Positions 8,625-18,296 of a stretch of DNA of 64,000 bases are shown piece after piece. Location of the stretch: assembly GCA_025359265.1 (NCBI GenBank), contig JANYHB010000027.1:28730-92729 (forward strand), given 5' to 3'. A program made the position numbers and the translations under genes. Within the stretch, counting starts at the first letter, position 1. Every line of letters begins with the position of its first letter. The DNA is from Hyphomicrobiales bacterium. GTDB taxonomy: Bacteria; Pseudomonadota; Alphaproteobacteria; Rhizobiales; Aestuariivirgaceae. The notes beneath the pieces are model-generated. The model saw only the letters and a list, made by a program, of their open reading frames with translations. It had not been told where the DNA came from and did no database searches.

Positions 8625-11600
8625 CCCGCTTGTTTTTGCATCAAGTTCAGCAAATCCGGAGTGACTTGGCCCGTTACGGTTAACCCCTGCTTGATTTGAA
8701 ACAGCTTGATGGCATTAGAGGTTTTGGCATCCAAAGCGCCATCAGCGGCACCCACACGGTAACCCAGCCTATCAAGCAAAGCCTTTGCCTGATCATTCAC
8801 ATTGCTGGGAATTGGTGAATTTTGTGCGGCTTGGGGGTTCCACTGCGCATCATTGGCACCAACGGTGTTGGCCGTTTCCGGCGCCTTTTCAGGAACCCAG
8901 GTTTTGAACTTGGCTTTCACCGCGTCAACCGTTGCGGCGGCCAGCGATTTCGACAAGGTATCAACATGGGTTTTTGCATCGGGGTCATCTTGCGCTGCCG
9001 CTGCCATATACCAGAACAACGCCGCCGAATTATCTTGCTTGGTGCCCAGCCCACGCTCAATTAAAACGGCAAGGTTGAACTCGCTGTCTTTCAGGCCGTG
9101 TGATGCAGCAAGTGAAAACCACTTGTAGGCCCGCGTATAATCCGGTGTTCCAGCTTCATTGCCGGCTGAAAGAACGGCGGCATTGTGCATGGCCTTCACA
9201 TTGCCCGAAGCGCCGGAACGTTCATACCAAGACAGGGCTGCAGCGAGGTTTTTTTCAACACCCTTGCCGCGCTCATAAAGTGTGGCGAGGCGATATTGCG
9301 CCGGGGCGGAGCCTGCGGCCGAGGCTTTTCCATACCAATAAGCCGCTTTGGCATAATCAATCACCGTTGTGTCGCCATTCAGATAGTGGCTGGCAATGAT
9401 GAATTGTGCACCGGCATCACCACCTTCGGCTGCTTGCCGAAGTTTGCTGGGCCCCACAGCGGCATCAATGACCACGCTGACTGGTTTGGCTGAAGTTGCT
9501 GCAGTTTCTGCTGCGGGTGCTGCAGGCGCCGTTTTAACCGCAGGCAATGTGCCAGTAAGAATCGGGTCTGCCGCCGGAAAGGCCGAATTTGCATCACCTT
9601 GTTGCATGGGCTTTGCCAAAGGCGCAGGTTCTGGCTGCAGTGGTGTTGTTTGTTGCTGCGCGCCAGCCGGTGATATTGTTATAGGGGCTGCTTCAACCGC
9701 TGCTGGCTGCTCCACTGCTGTTGATGGGGCAGGCGCGTCGGTTTGGTGCATCCGGCCAAGCATATTGGTAATGCCAAACGTGCCAATGGCCAGCACCAGG
9801 AAGCCGATGAGGATTAACCGGCGCCTGCTGCCCTCGATGGGATTGGCAGGCTTTGGCGCGGCGGTGACGGATTCAGTTGCCAGCTCTGGCGTGGCCGCAG
9901 CGTGCAAGCCGGCGTTTCCATCGCTCCGCCGTTTCAAGAACGGTAAACTGAAACCCTTCGTTTTTATGGAGTGTTGCTTCTTTTCCGGCACAACGCCAGC
10001 TAAGCCATGCGCGGTGGCGTTCTGGCTGGCCTGATGCATGCGCCGTGCGGCTGCTACAAAGTCGCTGATGCCGCCCTCTGGTGCTTCAGCCGGGCTTGCC
10101 GCTGGCGTGTTGGCTTCATCAGAATAGGCAAATGGATTATGGGAACTGGTAAAAATCGGATCCATAAAGTTTTCTGATTTCGGCTCATTTTGGAATACCG
10201 AAGCCATATCTGGCATTTCGAGTGGCTCATCATTCGTCGCTTCAATCGGATGCGTTGTCGTGGCAAAAATTAATGGTTCATCAGTGATTTTTTCAGCAAG
10301 CTCAGCATCTGAGCGAATGGAGACGGTCTGCTCAAGATCGGGTGAAGCGAAAGCGGTTGGCCCAGCCGCGTGAACCAGCCGCTGGCCGATTGCCGCGGTT
10401 TCCAGCTCTGCCAGTTTGCTCACAATATGTTCAAGTGTTTCGTGAACGGCTTCAAGCGTTTCTTGGCTGCGCTGGTCAGCATGGGCCGAAGCTTCACGTA
10501 CGGCTTTAAGACCACTTTCCAAGGCCATGATTTCGGGCGCATGGGCCAGTGAAACCGGGGCTGCCGTCTGTCCGGCCACTTGCGCGACCATGCTGCGGGC
10601 CGCATCACTGGCAATGTCGTGGGTGGATTTGCGGTTCTGCTCAATGGTGTCATAAAGCTGGCTGATGGCCCGCTCAATGGTTTCAAGATGCCCAAGCTGA
10701 TGTTCAGTGCGCGCCAGCCTGTCATCAACCTCAACAAGTTTTTGCGTCAAGGCCTCTGCATGTTGCGCAGATGGGGCCTGCAATGATTGGGCAAGGCGTT
10801 GGTCAAGCTCTGCAAAGCGCCGTTCCAGATCAGAGAGAGCCGGCATATTGCGGGCAGCCGCTTCAGCCTTTTCCAGCTTCTGCGATATTTCAACAACTTT
10901 GCGATCGATTTCAGCCATGGGCTGGGCGTGGGCATTTTGTGCCACTTTGGTTGCAAGCTGTTCAATGGCAATTTTCAGCGCACTCACATCCCGATCTGAT
11001 GCTTGGCCACGTGAAGTCTCATCAATGCGGTTGTTGAGCTTGTCGATCTCTTGTCTAAAGCGCTGGAACTCAGCCGGCCCCACTTGGTTTTGGGCAATCG
11101 ACTGCTTGGCTTCATTGAGAAGACCGACAATACGCGCCTCAATCGTGCGCAGTTCGCCCTGGGCTTCTTGCACCGCTTGCGTTTGGGCACGGTTGGCCAA
11201 GGTTTCAGCCGTATCCCGCACCGTATCAATGCGGCCGGTCAACTGCTCAATTTGGGAGCGTAGCTGCTCGGTGTAAGCGGGCTGCGCGGGCTGTTCGATC
11301 TTGCGGGCAAGTTCGGCCAAGCGGTTCTCAAGCTGGCTGAAAGCCGGAGCCTGTGTACTTGCACCACCTGAAGCGCGAGATGCCATTTCACCCATGCGCT
11401 CTTGCAGCGATTTCATGTTTTCGCGGGTGCGCTTGTCTGAAACATCAAGATGCTCCACAATGTTGCGCACGGCCTTTTCCAAAGCCATGAAGCCTGGTGC
11501 TTCTTCGATTTTTGCAGGTTGCGCCCGCGTGATTTGGCGGCTGATGGTGGCCAAGCGGTCATTCATCGCGGCAAATTGTTCAGTCGTTTGCCTTTCGCTT

Positions 11601-11944
11601 GTTTCAACGCGACCTAAAACTTTGGCAAATTGAAATTGGTCTTCAGCTGATGGCAGCGGGCGGTAAGACCCTTCGGTTTCGCGTGAGGCCAATCTGGAAA
11701 GTTGCGCTGCAATGTTTTCCAACTTGCTGGCGGCGCGTTCAATTGGATGGGTGGAAATCAGGCTGCGGGGTTCGCTCTGCGCGGATGTTCCGTCTTCGCT
11801 GGGCACAGTGCCATCGGCCTGCACGTTGATGGCAGAATTCAACCATTCACCCAACGTCATGCCTGAACGGCGCGCGGCGGATTTGGCAACTTCCCTGAGC
11901 TCAGGCTCAACGCCCTTGATGCTCCATGGAATTCCTGGCTTCAT
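8621..11944 (-). CDS. PodJ-like polar localisation protein (coiled coil, TM, Sel1 repeats, peptidoglycan-binding domain)
   Basis: A 1107-residue protein with the order of parts seen in PodJ, the alphaproteobacterial polar organiser. It begins MKPGIPWSIKGVEPELRE, followed by an RSGMTLGEWLN segment, then a long Glu/Gln/Ala-rich coiled-coil region (to about residue 520). A Pro/Ala-rich stretch and one transmembrane helix (LILIGFLVLAIGTFGITN) come next, then at least three Sel1/TPR-like repeats and a C-terminal peptidoglycan-binding domain (DRLGYRVGAADG...IKLFQIKQGLTVTGQV). The coiled coil would lie in the cytoplasm and the repeats in the periplasm. GGAGAAAG precedes the ATG. A GATTC (GANTC) site lies about 110 bases upstream. 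PodJ proper or a paralogue cannot be separated from sequence alone. Confidence 0.8.
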   Translation of the reverse strand: MKPGIPWSIKGVEPELREVAKSAARRSGMTLGEWLNSAINVQADGTVPSEDGTSAQSEPRSLISTHPIERAASKLENIAAQLSRLASRETEGSYRPLPSAEDQFQFAKVLGRVETSERQTTEQFAAMNDRLATISRQITRAQPAKIEEAPGFMALEKAVRNIVEHLDVSDKRTRENMKSLQERMGEMASRASGGASTQAPAFSQLENRLAELARKIEQPAQPAYTEQLRSQIEQLTGRIDTVRDTAETLANRAQTQAVQEAQGELRTIEARIVGLLNEAKQSIAQNQVGPAEFQRFRQEIDKLNNRIDETSRGQASDRDVSALKIAIEQLATKVAQNAHAQPMAEIDRKVVEISQKLEKAEAAARNMPALSDLERRFAELDQRLAQSLQAPSAQHAEALTQKLVEVDDRLARTEHQLGHLETIERAISQLYDTIEQNRKSTHDIASDAARSMVAQVAGQTAAPVSLAHAPEIMALESGLKAVREASAHADQRSQETLEAVHETLEHIVSKLAELETAAIGQRLVHAAGPTAFASPDLEQTVSIRSDAELAEKITDEPLIFATTTHPIEATNDEPLEMPDMASVFQNEPKSENFMDPIFTSSHNPFAYSDEANTPAASPAEAPEGGISDFVAAARRMHQASQNATAHGLAGVVPEKKQHSIKTKGFSLPFLKRRSDGNAGLHAAATPELATESVTAAPKPANPIEGSRRRLILIGFLVLAIGTFGITNMLGRMHQTDAPAPSTAVEQPAAVEAAPITISPAGAQQQTTPLQPEPAPLAKPMQQGDANSAFPAADPILTGTLPAVKTAPAAPAAETAATSAKPVSVVIDAAVGPSKLRQAAEGGDAGAQFIIASHYLNGDTTVIDYAKAAYWYGKASAAGSAPAQYRLATLYERGKGVEKNLAAALSWYERSGASGNVKAMHNAAVLSAGNEAGTPDYTRAYKWFSLAASHGLKDSEFNLAVLIERGLGTKQDNSAALFWYMAAAAQDDPDAKTHVDTLSKSLAAATVDAVKAKFKTWVPEKAPETANTVGANDAQWNPQAAQNSPIPSNVNDQAKALLDRLGYRVGAADGALDAKTSNAIKLFQIKQGLTVTGQVTPDLLNLMQKQAG

Positions 11945-12078
11945 TTGCACTTTCTCCAATGCCAGCCGAAGGCAAATCACATGTTGCCGGCTATAAAACC
12001 TGAAAGTTAACTTTTTAGGTAAAGATTGCGTTAAAGCGGGCCACTTTTTGTATGATTCTTTACGATTGGAATGCACCC

Positions 12079-12933
12079 ATGGCAAAAATGGCTTTTGTAT
12101 CTTCACCGCTAGACCGGATGGCTAATCACCGCACCAACGCTGCTTGGCTTTCAAGCCAAATGACCAGCGAGAATGCCAATTTCATTCAAATGTTTGGCGA
12201 TGGGCTGCGCATGCTGGCGAATAAGCCGATTTTGAATCGTCCGGCGGGCCAGCATGATTTCATTTTTTTGGGAACCGACGATAAAAATGCACCGTGGTTC
12301 GCCTTTAGCGCCAATGCGGAAGGGGAAATGCAGGCGTTACGTCCGTTAATGATGTCTCACACAATGCCTCAAGAAAAACTGTCAATCATGGCGCAAGCCC
12401 GAAGCTTGCTGCATTGGCATGAGCGCCACGGTTTTTGTGCCAACTGCGGTCACCAGACTGAAATGTCAGATGCGGGCTATCGCCGCCATTGCCCCTCTTG
12501 CAAAACCGATCATTTCCCACGCACCGACCCGGTGGTGATCATGGCCGTGCGCCACGGTGATAGGCTTTTACTGGGCCGTCAAAAGGCTTGGGCACCCGGC
12601 ATGTATTCCGCAGTGGCAGGCTTTATGGAGCCGGGTGAAACGTTGGAGCAGGCCGTGGCGCGCGAAGTGAAAGAAGAAACCGGAATTATTGTCGGCAAAG
12701 TAAGCTACGTGGCCAGCCAGCCTTGGCCCTTCCCATCCAGCTTGATGGTTGGCTGCGTGGCCGAAGCTGAGAGTGACGCGATTTCACTGGATGATAAAGA
12801 ATTAGAGGCTGCGCGCTGGTTTTCATTTGATGATGTGCGGTTGATGTTAAACGGAAAACACCCAGATGGCATCCACGCTTCGCACCCCTGGGCGATTGCG
12901 CATTATGTTCTTACGGCAGCGCTCGAAGTTTAA
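12079..12933 (+). CDS. nudC: NAD(+) diphosphatase (NADH pyrophosphatase)
   Basis: Hydrolyses NAD(H) to NMN(H) and AMP, and in some bacteria removes NAD caps from RNA. The zinc ribbon has two pairs of cysteines (FCANCGHQ and HCPSCKTD). The Nudix box GFMEPGETLEQAVAREVKEE is complete, with a SQPWPFPSSLM segment after it that matches the NudC signature SQPWPFP. The ATG at 12079 (MAKMAFVSSPLDRM) places the conserved LDR segment as in relatives; an in-frame ATG at 12052 has no ribosome site. It is divergent from the podJ-like gene. The xylose operon follows after 78 bases. Confidence 0.92.
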   Translation: MAKMAFVSSPLDRMANHRTNAAWLSSQMTSENANFIQMFGDGLRMLANKPILNRPAGQHDFIFLGTDDKNAPWFAFSANAEGEMQALRPLMMSHTMPQEKLSIMAQARSLLHWHERHGFCANCGHQTEMSDAGYRRHCPSCKTDHFPRTDPVVIMAVRHGDRLLLGRQKAWAPGMYSAVAGFMEPGETLEQAVAREVKEETGIIVGKVSYVASQPWPFPSSLMVGCVAEAESDAISLDDKELEAARWFSFDDVRLMLNGKHPDGIHASHPWAIAHYVLTAALEV

Positions 12934-12972
12934 TTATTTCATCCAGTGAAATAAATCTTGCCAAGCTGGCAA
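12934..12972 (+). promoter_or_regulatory. Two inverted repeats upstream of xylB (candidate operators)
   Basis: Directly after the nudC stop, TTATTTCA (12934-12941) and TGAAATAA (12947-12954) form perfect 8-base arms around 5 bases. Next, TTGCCA-AGC-TGGCAA (12958-12972) is a second inverted repeat. Neither is followed by a T run, so they are not convincing terminators. They end 40 bases before the xylB start, a good place for control of the xylose operon. A LacI- or ROK-type XylR would be the expected regulator, but none is encoded in the window. Confidence 0.4.
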
Positions 12973-13011
12973 AAACGGTTTTAGTTTCAGCTCACAACAG
13001 GTGAGGCCACC

Positions 13012-14466
13012 ATGTATCTAGGGTTGGATTTCGGCACGTCTTCCGTCAAAGGCGTGATCATCGATGATAATCAAAAGCTCATCGCCACGGCCTCTTCGCC
13101 CTTAAAAGTATCTCGCCCGCACCACGGCTGGTCTGAACAAAACCCGGCACATTGGTGGAAAGCCGCCAATGCCGTGGTGAGAGCTTTGCGCAAAGCCAAA
13201 CCCAAGGCCATCGCCGCCGTTAAGGGCATTGGCATGAGTGGCCAACAGCATGGCGCAACCTTGCTCGACAAAAACGGCAAGGTACTGCGCCCCTGCATTT
13301 TATGGAATGACGCCAGAAGTTTTGAAGAATGCGCCGATATTCTGCGCGATTGCCCTGATGCTAAGGCCATCACCGGCAATGTGCCGTTGGCGGGTTTTAC
13401 GGCGCCAAAATTGCTCTGGGTGCGAAAGCATGAGCCAAAGATTTTCGAGCAAGTGGCAAAAGTATTGCTTCCCAAAGACTATATCCGCTTTTGCATGACG
13501 GGCACCTATGGCTCAGACATGAGCGACAGCGCGGGCACTTATTGGCTTGATGTGGCCAAACGCGATTGGTCTGATGTTGTGCTCAAAGCCACTCATCTGC
13601 GCCGCGACCAAATGCCAGAATTGTTTGAAGGCACCGATGTAACGGGCCGCATCACCGATAAGCTGGCGAAAGAATGGGGCATGCTGTTGAAGCCCGTCGT
13701 CGCAGGCGGCGGCGGCGACAATGCTGCGGCTGCCGTGGGTATCGGCGCCGTGCACGATGGCGACGCGGTTCTCTCGCTGGGCACATCGGGTGTGATGTTT
13801 GTGGCCAATGAAAAATTCAGCCCCAACACGGCGCGCGGCGTGCACGCCTTTTGTCACGCCGTGCCAAATATGTGGCACCAAATGGGTGTTATCTTGTCAG
13901 CCACCGATTCTATCGAATGGTTAGCCCGCTTGTTAAAAACCCCAGCCCCGAAACTCACCGCCGCCCTGGGCAACAAGCTTGCAGGGCCTGCCGAAGTTTT
14001 GCTGCTGCCCTATTTTTCGGGCGAGCGTACGCCAGTGGGAGACTCCCAAATTCGCGCGGCATTTTTGGGTCTTGGCCATGAAACCGACGCCAAGTCTATG
14101 ACCCACGCCGTGCTTGATGCCGTCGCCTTTGCGTTTCGTCAATCGCTTGATGCATTGCGTGATGGAGGCGCAACCGTAAACCGCCTTACTGCTGTTGGCG
14201 GCGGCACGCATTCCGAAATCTGGTTGAAAATCATTGCCACCGTTCTGGATGTGCCGATTGACCTTCCCGCAGCAGGCGACGTGGGCGGTGCGTTCGGCGG
14301 CGCACGCCTGGGCTTGATCGCGGCAACCGGAGCTTCATACAAAAAGATTTGCACCAAGCCCAAAATTGCCAAGACCATTTTACCTGAGAAAAAAGCGCAA
14401 GCGGCTTACGAAGCTGCATATCGTCGCTACATTCAAATTTATCCAGCCATTAAGGACATCAAATGA
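13012..14466 (+). CDS. xylB: Xylulokinase
   Basis: Phosphorylates D-xylulose to D-xylulose 5-phosphate with ATP, feeding the pentose phosphate pathway. A sugar kinase of the FGGY family, 484 residues. The N-terminal phosphate-binding loop is [16 protein letters not shown], the MSGQQHG motif follows near residue 80, and the C-terminal ATP-binding segment is [15 protein letters not shown] good ribosome site (AGGTGAGG) precedes the ATG. The gene overlaps xylA by ATGA, so the two are translationally coupled. Two inverted repeats upstream may be operators. Confidence 0.93.
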   Translation: MYLGLDFGTSSVKGVIIDDNQKLIATASSPLKVSRPHHGWSEQNPAHWWKAANAVVRALRKAKPKAIAAVKGIGMSGQQHGATLLDKNGKVLRPCILWNDARSFEECADILRDCPDAKAITGNVPLAGFTAPKLLWVRKHEPKIFEQVAKVLLPKDYIRFCMTGTYGSDMSDSAGTYWLDVAKRDWSDVVLKATHLRRDQMPELFEGTDVTGRITDKLAKEWGMLLKPVVAGGGGDNAAAAVGIGAVHDGDAVLSLGTSGVMFVANEKFSPNTARGVHAFCHAVPNMWHQMGVILSATDSIEWLARLLKTPAPKLTAALGNKLAGPAEVLLLPYFSGERTPVGDSQIRAAFLGLGHETDAKSMTHAVLDAVAFAFRQSLDALRDGGATVNRLTAVGGGTHSEIWLKIIATVLDVPIDLPAAGDVGGAFGGARLGLIAATGASYKKICTKPKIAKTILPEKKAQAAYEAAYRRYIQIYPAIKDIK

Positions 14467-15770
14467 GTTTCTACTCAACCAAAGACGCCATCAAGTTTGA
14501 AGGGCCGTCAACTTCAAATGACTTGGCTTTCAAATATTACAACCCATCGCAAAAAGTGCTGGGCAAAACCATGCGCGACCATCTGCGTTTTGCGGTTTGC
14601 TATTGGCATACGCTGTGTTGGCCAGGCGGAGACCCTTTTGGCGGTGAAACTTTCATGCGCGAATGGCACCATATGGCAGACCCGATGAAGGCTGCCGAGA
14701 TGAAGGCCGAGGTAATGTTTGAAACACTGCGCATTCTCGACATTGATTACTTCTCTTTTCATGATCTTGACATTGCGCCCGAAGGCAACAACCTCCAGGA
14801 ATTCAACGCCAATGTTTCAGCCGTTGCCAAAATTCTTGAAAAACAAATGGCCAAGCACAACAAAAAACTGTTGTGGGGCACCGCCAATATGTTCTCCAAC
14901 CGCCGCTTCATGGCGGGTGCGGCCACTAACCCAGACCCAGACGTGTTCGCCTATTGTGCAGCCCAGGTGAAACACTGCCTCGACATCACCAAAGATTTAG
15001 GCGGCGAAAATTATGTGATGTGGGGCGGGCGTGAAGGTTATGAAACCTTGATCAACACGAGGATCGGCCAAGAGCTGAAACAGGCGGGACGTTTCTTGTC
15101 GCTTGTGGTGGAATACAAACACAAGATCGGTTTCAAAGGCCCCATCCTGATTGAACCGAAGCCCAAGGAGCCATCGACACATCAATATGATTACGACGTG
15201 GCCACGATCTTTGGGCTGCTGAAATCATATGGCCTTGAGAACGATGTGAAAATGAACATTGAGCAAAACCATGCCATTCTGGCGGGCCACACGTTTGAAC
15301 ATGAGATTGCACTCGCTGCATCGCTGGGTATTTTCGGTTCGCTGGATTTGAATCGCGGCGGCTATCAAGTGGGTTGGGACACCGACCAGTTTGCCATGAA
15401 TGTGCCGGAACTCACCTTGATGATGCTGGAGGTAATTCGCGCAGGCGGCTTCACCACCGGCGGCATGAACTTTGACGCGAAAATCCGTCGGCAATCGCTT
15501 GATCCTGATGACCTGCTTTACGCCCACGTGGCTTCGATGGATGCCTGCGCGCGAGGTTTGCTCAACGCCGCCAAGATTATCGAAGATGGCAAACTCGATG
15601 CTGCGGTCGCCAAACGCTATTCTGGCTGGGACAAGCCAGAGAACAAAGCCATGTTGGACAAAGGCGCGACTTTGGAATCTATCGCCGCCCGCGTTCACAA
15701 AGACAAGATTGAACCGCAACCCAAGTCTGGCCGCCAGGAATATCTCGAAGGCCTTCTCAATACCGTATAA
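14463..15770 (+). CDS. xylA: Xylose isomerase
   Basis: Interconverts D-xylose and D-xylulose, the first step of the isomerase route of xylose use. The length of 435 residues is typical of class II enzymes. The catalytic histidine region [12 protein letters not shown] and the metal-binding segments ([51 protein letters not shown]) are all present. The start overlaps the xylB stop by four bases. No xylose transporter is encoded in the window. The identification is secure. Confidence 0.97.
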   Translation: MSFYSTKDAIKFEGPSTSNDLAFKYYNPSQKVLGKTMRDHLRFAVCYWHTLCWPGGDPFGGETFMREWHHMADPMKAAEMKAEVMFETLRILDIDYFSFHDLDIAPEGNNLQEFNANVSAVAKILEKQMAKHNKKLLWGTANMFSNRRFMAGAATNPDPDVFAYCAAQVKHCLDITKDLGGENYVMWGGREGYETLINTRIGQELKQAGRFLSLVVEYKHKIGFKGPILIEPKPKEPSTHQYDYDVATIFGLLKSYGLENDVKMNIEQNHAILAGHTFEHEIALAASLGIFGSLDLNRGGYQVGWDTDQFAMNVPELTLMMLEVIRAGGFTTGGMNFDAKIRRQSLDPDDLLYAHVASMDACARGLLNAAKIIEDGKLDAAVAKRYSGWDKPENKAMLDKGATLESIAARVHKDKIEPQPKSGRQEYLEGLLNTV

Positions 15771-15788
15771 ACATTCAGGGAGAACCCA

Positions 15789-16847
15789 ATGCCCACCACC
15801 ATCAAAGGCCCCGCCATATTCCTCGCACAATTTGCCGGCGACAAGGCACCGTTCAATTCATTTGATAGCATTTGCAAATGGGCCGCAGGCCTTGGTTATA
15901 AAGGCGTGCAAGTGCCCACCTGGGATGCACGCCTTATCGATTTGAAGAAAGCCTCGGAAAGTAAAACCTACTGCGACGAACTCAAAGGCACCGCCGCTAA
16001 CCACGGGTTGGAAATCACTGAGCTCTCCACCCATTTGCAGGGCCACCTGGTAGCCGTCAACCCGGCTTACACTGAAGTGCTCGATGGCTTTGCCCCCAAA
16101 GAAGTGCACGGCAATGCCAGTGCGCGCCAAGCTTGGGCTGTTGAACAGGTGATGATGGGGGCAACCGCTTCCAAAAACCTGGGCCTGCATTCTCACGTCT
16201 CGTTCACTGGCGCTTTGGTCTGGCCCTATCTCTATCCATGGCCGCCTCGCTCGCCCGGCATCATCGAAGAAGGCTTCACCGAATTGGCCAAGCGCTGGCT
16301 GCCTCTGCTCAATAAATTTGATGAATGCGGCGTGGATGTGGGCTTTGAAATTCACCCCGGCGAAGATGTGATGGATGGCATCACTTTTGAGATGTTCCTC
16401 GAAAAACTCAAAGGCCACAAGCGTTGCCAAATCAATTACGATCCCTCGCATTTTGTGTTGCAGCAATTAAACTATCTCGATTTTATTGACATCTATCACG
16501 AGCGCATCTGCGCGTTTCATGTGAAGGACGCAGAGTTTAATCCGACCGGCCGTCAAGGTGTTTATTCCGGCTTTCAAAATTGGACGCAGCGCGCCGGAAG
16601 GTTCCGCTCACTAGGCGATGGGCAAGTGGATTTCAGCGCAATTTTCTCCAAGCTTTCCGAATATGATTATGACTCATGGGCGGTGCTGGAATGGGAGTGC
16701 TGTTTGAAGTCTTCCGACCAAGGAGCGGCTGAAGGGGCGCCCTTTATCCAAGGCCACATCATCCAAACCACCGGCAAAGCCTTTGATGACTTTGCCGCAG
16801 GCGAGGGCGCAAATAAGGCACAGATTAAAAGGATGCTTGGGATATAA
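15789..16847 (+). CDS. Sugar phosphate isomerase/epimerase-like TIM-barrel protein
   Basis: A 352-residue protein of the xylose-isomerase-like TIM barrel superfamily (sugar phosphate isomerase/epimerase group, as IolE and relatives). Visible metal-site segments include GFEIHPGEDVMDG, INYDPSHFVLQQ, CAFHVKDAEF and VLEWECCLKS, which carry the expected Glu, Asp, His and Glu ligands. It lies 18 bases after xylA with AGGGAGAA upstream of its ATG, so it belongs to the xylose operon. A role in isomerising or epimerising a pentose or keto-sugar is likely; the precise substrate cannot be read from the sequence. The transcript ends at the hairpin just after the gene. Confidence 0.8.
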   Translation: MPTTIKGPAIFLAQFAGDKAPFNSFDSICKWAAGLGYKGVQVPTWDARLIDLKKASESKTYCDELKGTAANHGLEITELSTHLQGHLVAVNPAYTEVLDGFAPKEVHGNASARQAWAVEQVMMGATASKNLGLHSHVSFTGALVWPYLYPWPPRSPGIIEEGFTELAKRWLPLLNKFDECGVDVGFEIHPGEDVMDGITFEMFLEKLKGHKRCQINYDPSHFVLQQLNYLDFIDIYHERICAFHVKDAEFNPTGRQGVYSGFQNWTQRAGRFRSLGDGQVDFSAIFSKLSEYDYDSWAVLEWECCLKSSDQGAAEGAPFIQGHIIQTTGKAFDDFAAGEGANKAQIKRMLGI

Positions 16848-16852
16848 GAATT

Positions 16853-16878
16853 CATCCTCCCTGACGGGAGGATGTTTT
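16853..16878 (+). terminator. Rho-independent terminator of the xylose operon
   Basis: A perfect 9-base-pair stem (CATCCTCCC at 16853-16861 with GGGAGGATG at 16866-16874), a TGAC loop and a following TTTT. It starts 5 bases after the stop of the isomerase/epimerase gene. Confidence 0.85.
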
Positions 16879-16939
16879 CAGCATCTTGAATCTCTCTCCT
16901 GCGCTCCCCATCTAATTCATCGCATTGGAGGGCAGTGTA

Positions 16940-17386
16940 ATGATTTTCATTTTGAATCTTCTCTGGTTCGTTTTAGGCGGCTGGATTGCTGGCTTGCTGT
17001 GGATCTTTGCGGGCGTCATCTCAGCACTCACCATCGTGGGCCTCCCCTGGGCGCGGTCCTGTTTCATGATTGCACGCTATTCATTCTGGCCCTTCGGCTA
17101 TGACATCGTTTCGCGCGACCAATATTATGGCCGCGAAGACCTTGGCACCGGCACATTGGGCACCATCGGCAATGTTGTTTGGTTCATCTTCGCGGGTTGG
17201 TGGTTGGCTTTAAGCCATCTGGCGCTGGCGGTGAGTTTGGCAATAACCATCATCGGCATCCCCTTCGCTTGGGCGCATGTTAAACTGGCTCTGGCTTCTT
17301 TATTCCCCGTGGGAAAAACCGTTGTGGCTACCGATAGCTTGAACCTGAGGCCGCCGCGAAAGCTCACTCAAGTTCGGCAGGTGTAA
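16940..17386 (+). CDS. YccF domain-containing inner membrane protein
   Basis: A 148-residue membrane protein made of two related halves, each with hydrophobic helices (NLLWFVLGGWIAGLLWIF and NVVWFIFAGWWLALSHLALA) followed by a similar IVGLPWA or IIGIPFAWAH turn. This duplicated pattern is the YccF (DUF307) family. No function is established for it. The ATG at 16940 is preceded by GGAGGG; a TTG at 16925 in frame is less likely. The 3' end overlaps the hslO 3' end by 23 bases in convergent orientation. Confidence 0.85.
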   Translation: MIFILNLLWFVLGGWIAGLLWIFAGVISALTIVGLPWARSCFMIARYSFWPFGYDIVSRDQYYGREDLGTGTLGTIGNVVWFIFAGWWLALSHLALAVSLAITIIGIPFAWAHVKLALASLFPVGKTVVATDSLNLRPPRKLTQVRQV

Positions 17387-18296
17387 ACCGATAAGGCGTT
17401 GAACAGAATTCACACACCACTTCGATCGTGCCGTCTTTTTCCATGTCGGCGCGATCATTTTTGGGGAAGTTGCGCAGCATGGCCTCCACCGTTTCGCGCG
17501 AGCACGTGCAGTGGCGCGTGATGGGAATAGCCGGATAAACCGTAACGCCATCTTCGTGATATAAACGATAGAGCAAATCCTCTGAGCTGAGCGTGGGGTC
17601 TAGCAGCTCGTGATCTTCAACCGTGTCGAGCAACAAACGCGCTTTCACCCAATTATCATCTTCCGGCGTTTCCGAAACAAAACTTTCCGGCGCATCGCCC
17701 ATCTGTTCCGGAATGGCTGAAACGCCACCTTCATTGGGTAGATGCTGAACCAATATGGCGCCCGCGCGCCAATGTTTCGCCTTTTCACCACGTGATAACA
17801 TTGGCCCCGCGGCAACGCGCAAGCGCGTGGGAATTTGCTCAGATTGCAGAAAATATGTATGCGCGGCTTCCGCCAAAGTATTTTGGCCCAATGGCACAAT
17901 GCCTTGGTAACGCTCCATATCTTGTCCCTGGTCCACCGTCATCGCAAGGTAACCTTCGCCGAGCAGTTCTTTTTGTTTTGGCGCTTGCAAGCCTTCAAGC
18001 TTTGTCTTGTCAAACTTCGCCATGCCGCGCACCTGGCCCGGCACCACATAATCAGCAACCAGCATCGTCACCGGCCCATCCGTTTTGGTTTGCACGATGA
18101 ACTTGCCGTTGAACTTCAGCGTGGTGCCCAACATGGCGGTGAGGGCAACACTTTCTGCAACAAGTGCTGAAACCGCATCGGGATAATCATGTTTCGATAA
18201 TATGTCATCAACCACCGGGCCAAGCCGCACCAAACGGCCACGCACACCTAATGGCTTAATGGCAAAAGGAATGACCTGATCGGTGGCGGCGCTCAT
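17364..18296 (-). CDS. hslO: Redox-regulated chaperone Hsp33
   Basis: A cytoplasmic holdase chaperone switched on by oxidation. The C-terminal zinc centre has the expected CXC (RHCTCSRE) and CXXC (VCEFCSTPY) pairs; all four cysteines are present, so the redox switch should work. The length of 310 residues is usual. The start overlaps the argF stop by four bases (ATGA), so it is read in one transcript with argD and argF. That linkage of argF to hslO is common in alphaproteobacteria. Confidence 0.93.
   Translation of the reverse strand: MSAATDQVIPFAIKPLGVRGRLVRLGPVVDDILSKHDYPDAVSALVAESVALTAMLGTTLKFNGKFIVQTKTDGPVTMLVADYVVPGQVRGMAKFDKTKLEGLQAPKQKELLGEGYLAMTVDQGQDMERYQGIVPLGQNTLAEAAHTYFLQSEQIPTRLRVAAGPMLSRGEKAKHWRAGAILVQHLPNEGGVSAIPEQMGDAPESFVSETPEDDNWVKARLLLDTVEDHELLDPTLSSEDLLYRLYHEDGVTVYPAIPITRHCTCSRETVEAMLRNFPKNDRADMEKDGTIEVVCEFCSTPYRFTPAELE

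Noticed and set aside
9396..10034. A 212-codon frame on the plus strand inside the podJ-like gene
   Set aside because: It is opposite to a long, well-supported gene with repeats and known domains. The translation (Ala/Cys/Ser-rich) is typical of antisense frames in biased coding DNA.
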